From the NCBI GenBank assembly GCA_017471965.1, contig JAFURF010000035.1:1-49734 (forward strand): a stretch of 49,734 nt of DNA, given 5' to 3'. The notes beneath the pieces were generated by a model. It was not told where the DNA came from and searched no databases. It saw nothing but the letters and a program-made list of their open reading frames with translations. Both the position numbers and the translations under genes were made by a program. This DNA comes from Bacteroidales bacterium. GTDB taxonomy: Bacteria > Bacteroidota > Bacteroidia > Bacteroidales > UBA932. Positions 42,922 through 49,734 of this stretch are shown in pieces. Numbering within the stretch: the first letter of the stretch is position 1; the number at the start of each line of letters is the position of its first letter.

Positions 42922-44052
42922 TTATAGCCTTGTTGTTATCCTGCGGACGGTCTCGTCCTTCCATGACTTGAAGTCGCCCGCTTTTATATGCTTGCGTGCC
43001 TCACGCACAAGATCGAGATAGAAGGCCAGATTATGCTCACTTGCAATCTGTCCCGCGAATATCTCCCCTGCCACAAAAAGATGGCGCAGGTATGCCTTGG
43101 TGTATGTATGGTCGACAAACGATGTCCCCTTCGGATCCAGAGGAGAGAAATCGTCCGCCCACTTCCTGTTCTTCATGTTGATGATGCCGTCCCAGGTGAA
43201 CAGCATTCCGTTACGGCCGTTGCGGGTAGGCATGACACAGTCGAACATGTCAACTCCCCTTGCGATGCCTTCCAGAAGATTGGCTGGAGTACCGACTCCC
43301 ATCAGATACCTCGGCTTGTCTTCAGGCAAGATAGGGCAAACCACTTCCAGCATCTCATACATCTTCTCTGTAGGCTCACCTACAGCAAGACCACCGATGG
43401 CATACCCCTCACGGTCAAGAGCGGCCGCATGATCCACTGCCTCACGACGCAGGTCAGGATACACGCACCCCTGGATGATAGGAAATAGCGCCTGCGAGTA
43501 GCCGTACAGAGGCTCAGTCTCATCGAAATGCTTCACACATCTCTCCAGCCATCTCTGGGTAAGAGCCAAGGACTTCTTTGCGTATCTGTAGTCAGCATCT
43601 CCCGGACAGCACTCGTCAAGGGCCATCACGATATCGGCACCAATGATGCGCTGCGTGTCCATATTGTTCTCTGGAGTGAATATATGCTTGGAACCGTCTA
43701 TATGCGAACGGAAGATACAGCCGTCCTCGGTAAGTTTACGTATAGGGCTCAGGGAGAACACCTGGAATCCGCCGCTGTCAGTCAGGATCGGCCTGTCCCA
43801 GGACTCGAACTTATGCAGTCCGCCCGCAGCCTTCAGTACATCAAGTCCCGGACGGAGATAAAGATGATATGTGTTTCCCAGAATGATCTCTGCCTTTATA
43901 TCTTCCTTCAGGTCCCTATGATATATGCCCTTGACAGAACCGACAGTGCCCACCGGCATGAAGATCGGAGTCTCGATCTGTCCGTGATCGGTAGTGATGA
44001 CTCCACATCTTGCCGATGACTGAGGGTCGTTATGCGTCTTTACGAATTTCAT
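42922..44052 (-). CDS. tgt: Queuine tRNA-ribosyltransferase
   Basis: 376 residues. TIM-barrel Tgt with DSGGFQVFSL (catalytic-site Asp), ALDECCPGDADY, GGLAVGEP, and the nucleophile region DMFDCVMPTRNGRNG. Exchanges guanine for preQ1 at the wobble position of tRNAs reading NAY codons. The usual CxCxxC zinc ligands before AYLRHL are replaced (DPKGTSFVDHTYTKAYLRHL holds no Cys), so the structural zinc site appears to be lost; I believe this occurs in other Bacteroidota Tgt proteins. Operon with lptG. Confidence 0.95.
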   Translation of the reverse strand: MKFVKTHNDPQSSARCGVITTDHGQIETPIFMPVGTVGSVKGIYHRDLKEDIKAEIILGNTYHLYLRPGLDVLKAAGGLHKFESWDRPILTDSGGFQVFSLSPIRKLTEDGCIFRSHIDGSKHIFTPENNMDTQRIIGADIVMALDECCPGDADYRYAKKSLALTQRWLERCVKHFDETEPLYGYSQALFPIIQGCVYPDLRREAVDHAAALDREGYAIGGLAVGEPTEKMYEMLEVVCPILPEDKPRYLMGVGTPANLLEGIARGVDMFDCVMPTRNGRNGMLFTWDGIINMKNRKWADDFSPLDPKGTSFVDHTYTKAYLRHLFVAGEIFAGQIASEHNLAFYLDLVREARKHIKAGDFKSWKDETVRRITTRL

Positions 44053-44070
44053 TCAAATCAATTTAACCCT

Positions 44071-44108
44071 CAAAGATAGCAACTTTTAGTCAAAAACGAC
44101 TATCTTTG
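44071..44108. promoter_or_regulatory. Divergent -7 boxes of tgt-lptG and the nucleoside permease gene
   Basis: Minus-strand TATCTTTG at 44078-44071, 18 bp before the tgt ATG (44052), and plus-strand TATCTTTG at 44101-44108, 51 bp before the permease ATG (44160). Only 22 bp lie between the two boxes. Clear -33 elements are not seen. Confidence 0.6.
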
Positions 44109-44159
44109 TCTGATACATAGCGAAAAGATGCTAATGAAAAACATTAAAAACTGATAACA

Positions 44160-45440
44160 ATGAATAAATCCATCAAACTGAGACTGATCGTGATGAACAT
44201 CATCCAATGGGCAGTATGGGGTTCATACCTCACATCAATGGGAAGTTACCTCGCATCAGTCGGACTCGCGACAAGGATCGGAATCTTCTACTCGATGCAG
44301 GGAATTGTATCCATCTTCATGCCTACCATCATGGGTATCGTCGCCGATAAATTCATCCCTGCTCAGAAACTTCTCGGCCTCTGCCATGGTATAGCAGGCG
44401 CAGCAATGCTCGGGGCAGGATTATACGGAATGACTGCAGGCAGTGAGATATCATTCGGCATCCTTTTCGGTCTGTACGCACTCAGCGTGGCCTTCTACAT
44501 GCCGACCATAGCGCTCTCCAATTCCGTTGCATACAACATTCTGGAGAAAAACGGATATGACACAGTCAAGGACTTCCCTCCTATCCGCGTCTTCGGCACC
44601 ATCGGATTCATCTGCGCGATGCTCTTCGTGAACTTCGCCACCAACGGAAACGGAGTCCAGTATCAGCACTCATACAACCAGTTCATCGTTTCAGGCATAT
44701 GCGGCCTGGCGATGCTGCTCTACTGCTTCACTCTTCCTGAGTGCCCTTGCAACAAGGCGGCAGGCGAGAACCAGACACTCGGACAGAGATTCGGTCTTGA
44801 TGCATTTTCACTTTTCAAGGACAGGCAGATGGCTATATTCTTCATCTTCTCGATGCTCCTTGGAGTTGCTCTTCAGATCACCAACGGATTTGCCAATCCT
44901 TTCATCTCGCATTTCCAGGAGGTGCCTGAATTTGCAGACAGTTGGGGCGCAAGAAACGCCAATGCACTGATCTCCATATCACAGATTTCAGAGACCCTAG
45001 GCATCCTTCTCATACCTGTAGCCATGCGTCTTTTCGGCATCAAGAAAGTGATGCTCATCGCAATGTTCGCATGGGTATTCCGTTTCGGCCTTTTCGGAGC
45101 CGGAGACACAGGTTCAGGCGTATGGATGCTCATCCTCTCGATGATCGTATACGGTGTGGCATTCGACTTCTTCAACATTTCCGGTTCACTCTATGTCAAC
45201 CAAAGGACCACATCAAAGATTCAGAACAGCGCACAGGGACTCTTCATGCTCATGACCAACGGTATCGGAGCCACGATAGGCACACTCAGTGCCCAGACAG
45301 TCGTAAATCATTTCGTCTACAACGCTGCCGAACCGAACTGGAGCGCAGCGTGGTATGCATTTGCAATCTACGCCCTGGTTGTAGCACTCCTATTCATGGT
45401 CCTGTTCAAGGAACCTAAGACTGAGGATAAGATAGCATAA
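44160..45440 (+). CDS. Nucleoside permease, NupG/XapB-type MFS
   Basis: 426 residues, twelve membrane helices. The N-terminus LRLIVMNIIQWAVWGSYLTSMGSYL and the motif GIVADKFIPAQKLLG match the nucleoside:H+ symporter family; helix 10 region has FFNISGSLYVNQRTTSKIQNSAQGLFMLMTNGIG, also typical. It imports nucleosides by proton symport. Monocistronic with its own promoter and a 26-bp palindromic terminator. Exact substrate not determinable. Confidence 0.88.
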   Translation: MNKSIKLRLIVMNIIQWAVWGSYLTSMGSYLASVGLATRIGIFYSMQGIVSIFMPTIMGIVADKFIPAQKLLGLCHGIAGAAMLGAGLYGMTAGSEISFGILFGLYALSVAFYMPTIALSNSVAYNILEKNGYDTVKDFPPIRVFGTIGFICAMLFVNFATNGNGVQYQHSYNQFIVSGICGLAMLLYCFTLPECPCNKAAGENQTLGQRFGLDAFSLFKDRQMAIFFIFSMLLGVALQITNGFANPFISHFQEVPEFADSWGARNANALISISQISETLGILLIPVAMRLFGIKKVMLIAMFAWVFRFGLFGAGDTGSGVWMLILSMIVYGVAFDFFNISGSLYVNQRTTSKIQNSAQGLFMLMTNGIGATIGTLSAQTVVNHFVYNAAEPNWSAAWYAFAIYALVVALLFMVLFKEPKTEDKIA

Positions 45441-45457
45441 TCCTGACATATCCTGAT

Positions 45458-45531
45458 ACATCAGGCCCCTTCATCAGAAAGACCGGAAACAAGCGTCCGC
45501 TAAACGTCTTTCTAATGAAGGGGCCTGATGT
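45458..45531. terminator. Bidirectional terminator, 26-bp stem
   Basis: Arms 45458-45483 and 45506-45531 pair at 25 of 26 positions with a 22-nt loop containing a small CGGA/TCCG stem. Lies between the convergent permease and M3 peptidase genes. No GC-rich double-hairpin core is present here. Confidence 0.85.
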
Positions 45532-45547
45532 CATGCTTTGGTCCGGA

Positions 45548-47638
45548 CTATTTCACCAGCCCGAGTTTCTCCATGAGGGCCTCAGGCTGAGGATCATGTC
45601 CACGGAAGTTGCGGTAGAGCACTGCAGCATCCTCTGTACCACCCTTTGAGAGGATGTTCTCACGGAAAGATGAAGCCACCTCAGTGTTGAAGATACCTTT
45701 TTCCTTGAAGAGAGAGAAAGCGTCAGCCTCGAGAACCTCCGCCCACTTATATGAGTAGTATCCAGCGGCATATCCGCCTGAGAATATATGCGAGAACGAA
45801 GTCGAGAATGCAGAACCGTCGACAGAAGGCATGATTGAATAAGGAGCAAGAGTATTCTGCTCAAACTCTATTGTGCCCTGAGATGGAAGTTCCGTAAGTG
45901 AATGCCATGCCATGTCGAGATATCCGAAATGGAGTTGGCGTACCTGGCCATAACCGGCAAGATAATTCTTTGCGGCCACGACTTTCTCTATCAGTTCGGC
46001 CGGAATAGGCTCTCCTGTCTGGTAATGCTTTGCAAATGAATTGAGATATTCAGGTTCGAATGCCCAGTTCTCCATTATCTGAGACGGAAGTTCCACAAAG
46101 TCCCTGCTGACGTTGGTTCCGGTAAGAGAACCATAACGTCCCTGAGCGAACATGCCGTGCAGAGCGTGTCCGAACTCGTGAAGGAAAGTAGTGAGTTCAT
46201 CATGAGTGATAAGTGCCGGGGTATCAGCAGTCGGTTTGGTAAAGTTCATGACTGTGCTGATGAAAGGTCTGCGCTCCACTCCATCCTTTATGCTCTGGCC
46301 ACGGAACTCTGTCATCCACGCACCGCCTCTCTTGCTTGCGCGAGGGAAGAAGTCGGCATAGAAAAGAGCAAGATGGCTGCCGTCCGCATCCTTCACTTCA
46401 TACACCTTGACATCTTCATGGTACACAGGCACGTTGTCAAGTTCGGTGAACGAGATTCCGTAAAGACGGGTTGCAAGGCCGAATACAGCATCGATGCAGT
46501 TCTCAAGTTGGAAATAAGGCTTCAGTTCCTCGGCACTGAGAGCATATTCAGCCTGCTGATATTTCTCTGACCAGTAACTGAAGTCCCATGGCATCAAGGC
46601 CTCTCCCTCAAACCCGTTCTTCTTCGCAAAAGACAGCACATCAGCGACATCCTTTCTGGCAAATTCCATTGACGGCTCAAGAAGATCCATCACGAAATCG
46701 TTTACTGTACTCTTGCTCTTTGCCATTCTCTCCTCAAGAGCATAATCCGCATAAGTCTCATAACCGAGAATATTCGCAATACGGATACGGAGGTCGACGA
46801 TCTGACGCACGATATCGGTATTGTCAAATTCGCCGCTTGTAGCCCTTGTGTTGTACGCAGTCCACATCTGTCTGCGGAGTTCCCTGTTTGAACTATATTT
46901 GAGGAAAGGGCCGTAACTTGGAGCATGAAGAGTGAAAGCCCATCCTTCAAGTCCTTTCTCCTTCGCGGTTTCCGCACCCATGGACTTCACGAAATCCGGA
47001 AGACCTGCGAGTTCAGCGGAATCCGTGATCTCAAGTACATATGCGTTCGTAGCGGCCAGGACATTCTTGCTGAACTGAAGGGTAGCAAGCGAAAGTTCCT
47101 CCGACCATTTGCTGTACAGAGCCTTGTCCTCATCCGAAAGGTTTGCACCACCACGGACAAAACTCTTGTAGTTGTCTTCGAGAAGTTTCATCTGGTCCTT
47201 GTCGAGGCCGAGTTCGTCCTTCTTGGCATACACTGCCTTCACCCTCTCGAAAAGTTTCTCATTCAGAGACACATACATAGAGTATTCCGTAAGCATCGGG
47301 GAAATCTGCTCTGCTATGGCCTGCATTTCGTCATCCGTATCTGCCTCCATGAGGTTGTAGAAGATGCCGGCCACACGGTCAAGAGTCTCTCCAGAGTACT
47401 CCATGGCCTCGATGGTATTCTCGAATGTAGGTTCATCAGGATTGGCGACTATGGCATCAATCTCTGCCTTGGCCTCTGCGATTCCGGCCTCGAAGGCTGG
47501 AAGATAATGTTCATTTTCGATCTTGTCGAACTGTGGAGCCCCGAACGGTGCTGATGACTCCACAAGAAGCGGATTCTTCATTGTGCAACTGCTGATAAGT
47601 GCAAGCGCTGCGCCTGCGATAAGTAGTTTCTTTGTCAT
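45548..47638 (-). CDS. M3 family metallopeptidase lipoprotein (peptidyl-dipeptidase type)
   Basis: 696 residues from the ATG at 47638, which gives a lipoprotein signal (LLIAGAALALISSC); the open frame continues to 47680 without a sensible signal. The zinc motif HEFGHALHGMF near residue 490 (HExxH variant HEFGH) and downstream ELPSQIMENWAFEP supply the ligands of Dcp/oligopeptidase F-type enzymes. It trims dipeptides or short peptides, probably in the periplasm or at the surface. Monocistronic; the promoter box TAAATTTG is at 47678-47685. Confidence 0.94.
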   Translation of the reverse strand: MTKKLLIAGAALALISSCTMKNPLLVESSAPFGAPQFDKIENEHYLPAFEAGIAEAKAEIDAIVANPDEPTFENTIEAMEYSGETLDRVAGIFYNLMEADTDDEMQAIAEQISPMLTEYSMYVSLNEKLFERVKAVYAKKDELGLDKDQMKLLEDNYKSFVRGGANLSDEDKALYSKWSEELSLATLQFSKNVLAATNAYVLEITDSAELAGLPDFVKSMGAETAKEKGLEGWAFTLHAPSYGPFLKYSSNRELRRQMWTAYNTRATSGEFDNTDIVRQIVDLRIRIANILGYETYADYALEERMAKSKSTVNDFVMDLLEPSMEFARKDVADVLSFAKKNGFEGEALMPWDFSYWSEKYQQAEYALSAEELKPYFQLENCIDAVFGLATRLYGISFTELDNVPVYHEDVKVYEVKDADGSHLALFYADFFPRASKRGGAWMTEFRGQSIKDGVERRPFISTVMNFTKPTADTPALITHDELTTFLHEFGHALHGMFAQGRYGSLTGTNVSRDFVELPSQIMENWAFEPEYLNSFAKHYQTGEPIPAELIEKVVAAKNYLAGYGQVRQLHFGYLDMAWHSLTELPSQGTIEFEQNTLAPYSIMPSVDGSAFSTSFSHIFSGGYAAGYYSYKWAEVLEADAFSLFKEKGIFNTEVASSFRENILSKGGTEDAAVLYRNFRGHDPQPEALMEKLGLVK

Positions 47639-47677
47639 ATCTTTCAAGTATTGATTTGCTGATTCCGTACCAGCGTG

Positions 47678-47685
47678 CAAATTTA
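47678..47685 (-). promoter_or_regulatory. -7 box TAAATTTG of the M3 peptidase gene
   Basis: Minus-strand TAAATTTG, 39 bp before the ATG at 47638. It overlaps the stop codon of the upstream zinc-finger gene at 47683. Confidence 0.5.
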
Positions 47686-48066
47686 GTCAAAGTTTTGTAT
47701 TTTCATTATAGAATATACACGCGTGCGCGTCATAATGTACTTTATGTCAAAGCATCCGTATTCATTGTGCTTCCCTACCTTGGAATAAGAGGTCACAAAA
47801 GTGGGAGAGAACCCCATTGCTGCAAGGTCGATCATATCGATTGATTCCACACCAGCCTTTATCAGGCCTTCCAGCACCTCATGGTTTCTGACCAGAATAC
47901 GGAATACACGTCTTCGGAAAGCCCTTCCGCTTCTGGCTGCAGCATTGTAATGACGCGTCCTGCAGTCATCACAACAGAACTTCTTGTCAGTACGCCCATA
48001 CCTTATGCGGTCTCCGCATTCAAGGCACACCGGCATGTGCCTTCCACCTTTCTTTTCATATCCCAT
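47683..48066 (-). CDS. Zinc-ribbon protein of unknown function
   Basis: 127 residues from the ATG at 48066, or 117 from Met11 (48036, MPVCLECGD). The N-terminus has CLECGDRIRYGRTDKKFCCDDCRTRHYNAAAR, a zinc ribbon followed by a basic helix (RAFRRRVFRILVRN), and a C-terminal domain of about 60 residues (IDMIDLAAMGFSPTFVTSY). This architecture, a ribbon plus a small alpha/beta tail, recurs in short uncharacterised Bacteroidota proteins. Nucleic-acid binding is plausible from the basic helix but unproven. Confidence 0.7.
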   Translation of the reverse strand: MGYEKKGGRHMPVCLECGDRIRYGRTDKKFCCDDCRTRHYNAAARSGRAFRRRVFRILVRNHEVLEGLIKAGVESIDMIDLAAMGFSPTFVTSYSKVGKHNEYGCFDIKYIMTRTRVYSIMKIQNFD

Positions 48067-48424
48067 CTCTTTTCCGAAATTTTACGCAAGCACCTTTGCG
48101 ATGCGGCATGCAAATATGAGAAGCGGGAACTGATCTTCAAATAGCGGAAATACGGTTTTTCTTTTTCTTTGCCAAAGTTTTTCCGTTTCTTATCATTCGG
48201 CATACATAAAGAAAAATTTTTGCATGACTAAAATAAATCTTTATGTGCATAAAATAAATTTTAGTGTGTGCAAGAAAAAGAAAAAAGGCAAAGAAAAAGA
48301 AAAAAATGCCTTTACAAGGCCATCCGGGCGCGGTTTGAAGAAAGTTTTTCCTTTACTTTGCCCTCAACCTGTCATGTGCGCACAATGCTGGGGATATGAA
48401 TATTAACATTTAAAAGTGAAGGAA
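48067..48424. other. 358-bp AT-rich gap with long inverted repeat, upstream of ssb-like gene
   Basis: No gene seen. It holds an 18-bp perfect inverted repeat, 48156-48173 (pyrimidine) and 48287-48304 (purine), enclosing a very AT-rich loop with smaller inverted pieces (CTAAAAT). Toward the SSB gene, TTTG at 48334-48337 and TTACTTTG at 48353-48360 may form its promoter. AAAGTTTTTCC occurs twice (near 48174 and 48341). Confidence 0.6.
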
Positions 48425-48763
48425 ATGGATCACACAAACAGGATCGAACTCCGAGGACGCGTCGGCAGCGTACGGACGAATGTCGTCGGAGAGACAAAAG
48501 TCGCCAACTTTTCAATGGTGACCGATTATCTTTACAAGACACGCGACGGTGGAGCAGTCAACGAAACCACATGGATGTACATCGTTGCCTGGGACGGAAA
48601 GGACATGCCGGACCTGGAACAGATTGTCAAAGGCATCCCCTTACATATCATAGGCAGGATCCGGGCTGCCAGATACACTACTGCAGAGGGAGTGGAAAAA
48701 CAGATGTATGAAGTCGTTGCAAACAAGATAAGGATATTGTCAGAAGAAGAATTCAACAGATAA
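48425..48763 (+). CDS. Single-stranded DNA-binding protein family (short OB fold)
   Basis: 112 residues from the ATG at 48425 (MDHTNRIELRG); a GTG at 48416 in frame is less likely. The OB fold is recognisable: NRIELRGRVGSVRTN, VANFSMVTDYLYKTRDGG, TTWMYIVAWDG, and GIPLHIIGRIRAARYT...KQMYEVVANKIRIL. It lacks the acidic C-terminal tip (DDIPF) of the main replicative SSB, ending EEEFNR, so it is probably an accessory SSB. Stands alone before a palindrome and pflB. Confidence 0.85.
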   Translation: MDHTNRIELRGRVGSVRTNVVGETKVANFSMVTDYLYKTRDGGAVNETTWMYIVAWDGKDMPDLEQIVKGIPLHIIGRIRAARYTTAEGVEKQMYEVVANKIRILSEEEFNR

Positions 48764-48786
48764 AGACATCAGACTCAGGGAAAACC

Positions 48787-48821
48787 GTGTGATTTTGTTT
48801 GAATTTCAAACAAAATCACAC
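48787..48821. promoter_or_regulatory. 35-bp near-perfect palindrome between ssb-like gene and pflB
   Basis: Arms 48787-48803 and 48805-48821 are perfect 17-bp inverted repeats around a single T (centre TTTGAATTTCAAA). It ends 9 bp before the pflB -33 element. It may be the SSB terminator, an operator for a dimeric regulator of pflB, or both; there is no T run on the plus-strand side. Confidence 0.6.
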
Positions 48822-48829
48822 ATTTATAA

Positions 48830-48860
48830 TTGCAAATTGTAGTTTTTGAAGGTATCTTTG
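48830..48860 (+). promoter_or_regulatory. Promoter of pflB
   Basis: TTG at 48830-48832 and TATCTTTG at 48853-48860, separated by 20 bp, a good Bacteroidota promoter match. Leader of about 25 nt to the ATG at 48888. Confidence 0.65.
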
Positions 48861-48887
48861 CCGCCGAAATTAAAGAGCAGATTTTTT

Positions 48888-49734
48888 ATGATTCAGAAAT
48901 TCAACGACGGCAGATGGAGCCGCAGAATCGATGTTGCTGATTTTGTCTACACCAACATCACACCTTATGAAGGAGATGCATCATTCCTCCAGGGTCCTAC
49001 AGAGCGCACAAAGAAACTTTGGAACAAGTGCGTAGAGGCTCTCGCTGAAGAGCGAGCAAACGGCGGCGTACGTTCAATCGACGCCAAGACCATTTCGACA
49101 ATCACTTCACATGCAGCAGGATATATCGACAGGGAGAACGAACTTATCGTCGGACTCCAGACAGACGAACTCCTCAAAAGGGCCATCAAGCCTTTCGGAG
49201 GTCTGAAGGTAGTCGAGAAGGCATGTCTGGAGAACGGTGTTGAACTCGATCCTAAGGTAAAGGAGATCTTCACCCACTACAGAAAGACACACAACGACGG
49301 AGTATTCGACGTATATACAGAAGAGATCCGCAAGTACAGGTCGCTCGGATTCCTTACCGGACTTCCGGACAACTACTCACGCGGACGTATCATCGGTGAC
49401 TACAGACGTCTTGCCCTTTACGGCATAGACAGACTCATCGAGGCCAAGAGGGAAGACCTCAGAAACCTCACCGGTACTATGACCCGTTCACGCATCACCC
49501 TCCGCGAGGAAGTTGCTGACCAGATCAAGGCTCTTCAGGAGATCAAGATCATGGGCGAGTACTACGGACTCGACCTCAGCAGGCCTGCAAGCAGTGCCCA
49601 GGAGGCGGTTCAGTGGCTCTACATGGCATATCTTGCTGCTGTCAAGGAGCAGGACGGAGCAGCGATGTCACTCGGAAACGTATCATCTTTCCTCGACATC
49701 TTCATCCAGTACGATCTCGACCACAATATCATCG
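48888..49734 (+). CDS. pflB: Formate acetyltransferase (pyruvate formate-lyase), N-terminal part
   Basis: 282 residues visible before the window edge, of an expected 740-760. The start IQKFNDGRWSRRIDVADFVYTNITPYEGDASFL and segments GLQTDELLKRAIKPFGG, LTGLPDNYSRGRIIGDYRRLALYGIDRLI and SAQEAVQWLYMAYLAAVKEQDGAAMSLGN are diagnostic for PflB. The glycyl-radical loop and the Cys pair are beyond the edge. Converts pyruvate and CoA to formate and acetyl-CoA without oxygen, consistent with an anaerobe that also has Rnf. The pflA activase is not in view. Confidence 0.95.
   Translation, partial: MIQKFNDGRWSRRIDVADFVYTNITPYEGDASFLQGPTERTKKLWNKCVEALAEERANGGVRSIDAKTISTITSHAAGYIDRENELIVGLQTDELLKRAIKPFGGLKVVEKACLENGVELDPKVKEIFTHYRKTHNDGVFDVYTEEIRKYRSLGFLTGLPDNYSRGRIIGDYRRLALYGIDRLIEAKREDLRNLTGTMTRSRITLREEVADQIKALQEIKIMGEYYGLDLSRPASSAQEAVQWLYMAYLAAVKEQDGAAMSLGNVSSFLDIFIQYDLDHNII

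Noticed and set aside
1-49734. tRNA or rRNA genes
   Set aside because: Scanning gaps by eye for the T-loop pattern GGTTC(G/A)A(A/T)(T/C)CC with a paired acceptor stem gave no candidate; small or degenerate RNAs could be missed.

Overview
The window is a gene-dense chromosomal stretch from a member of the Bacteroidota, most likely a Bacteroidales gut or rumen bacterium. Evidence: an Rnf complex in the order rnfBCDGEA next to rseC; a hybrid two-component regulator (TPR, kinase, receiver, AraC); a porin O/P family protein; M23 peptidases divergent from alaS; the families DUF454, DUF4491 and DUF3108; no Shine-Dalgarno-led starts; and many promoters with the Bacteroidota -7 box TAnnTTTG (mostly TATCTTTG). 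Genus cannot be fixed from the sequence alone. I found no tRNA, rRNA, CRISPR array or transposase.

Layout. 1-6559 (minus strand) is a tight six-gene run that looks phosphate-related: a beta-propeller lipoprotein, a DUF47/PhoU-like protein, a Pit-permease-like membrane protein fused to a coiled coil and a LuxR-type helix-turn-helix, a phosphate-selective-porin-family barrel, a triple lamin-tail lipoprotein and a CYTH-like protein cut by the window edge. 6750-9864 holds two small membrane proteins transcribed from interlocked divergent promoters, and rnr. 9961-15580 is a tripartite RND efflux operon. 15657-19628 has two tandem small outer-membrane barrels facing a hybrid two-component regulator. 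19797-32191 (minus) is a nearly gap-free run: two M23 peptidases, MerR, Nif3, a zinc-ribbon coiled-coil protein, DnaB, DUF3108, RseC and the six Rnf subunits.

32192-33525 is a 1.3 kb non-coding block packed with repeats, bracketed by two 123-bp near-identical, internally palindromic direct repeats. 33526-39263 is alaS, an in-frame LptF-Fmt fusion and thiN; 39357-41668 is ilvA-ilvE; 41821-44052 (minus) is tgt-lptG; then a nucleoside-permease-type transporter, an M3 peptidase lipoprotein, a zinc-finger protein, an SSB-family protein and the start of pflB.

The most unusual points are the Pit-HTH fusion beside DUF47 and a Porin_O_P protein (a possible membrane-embedded phosphate receptor that is also a transcription factor), the LptF-Fmt fusion, the repeat island upstream of alaS, and a family of about 53-bp double-hairpin elements sitting inside long palindromes just after the stop codons of rnfA, rnfC and ilvE. 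All functional statements are inferred from sequence by eye; no database search was run.
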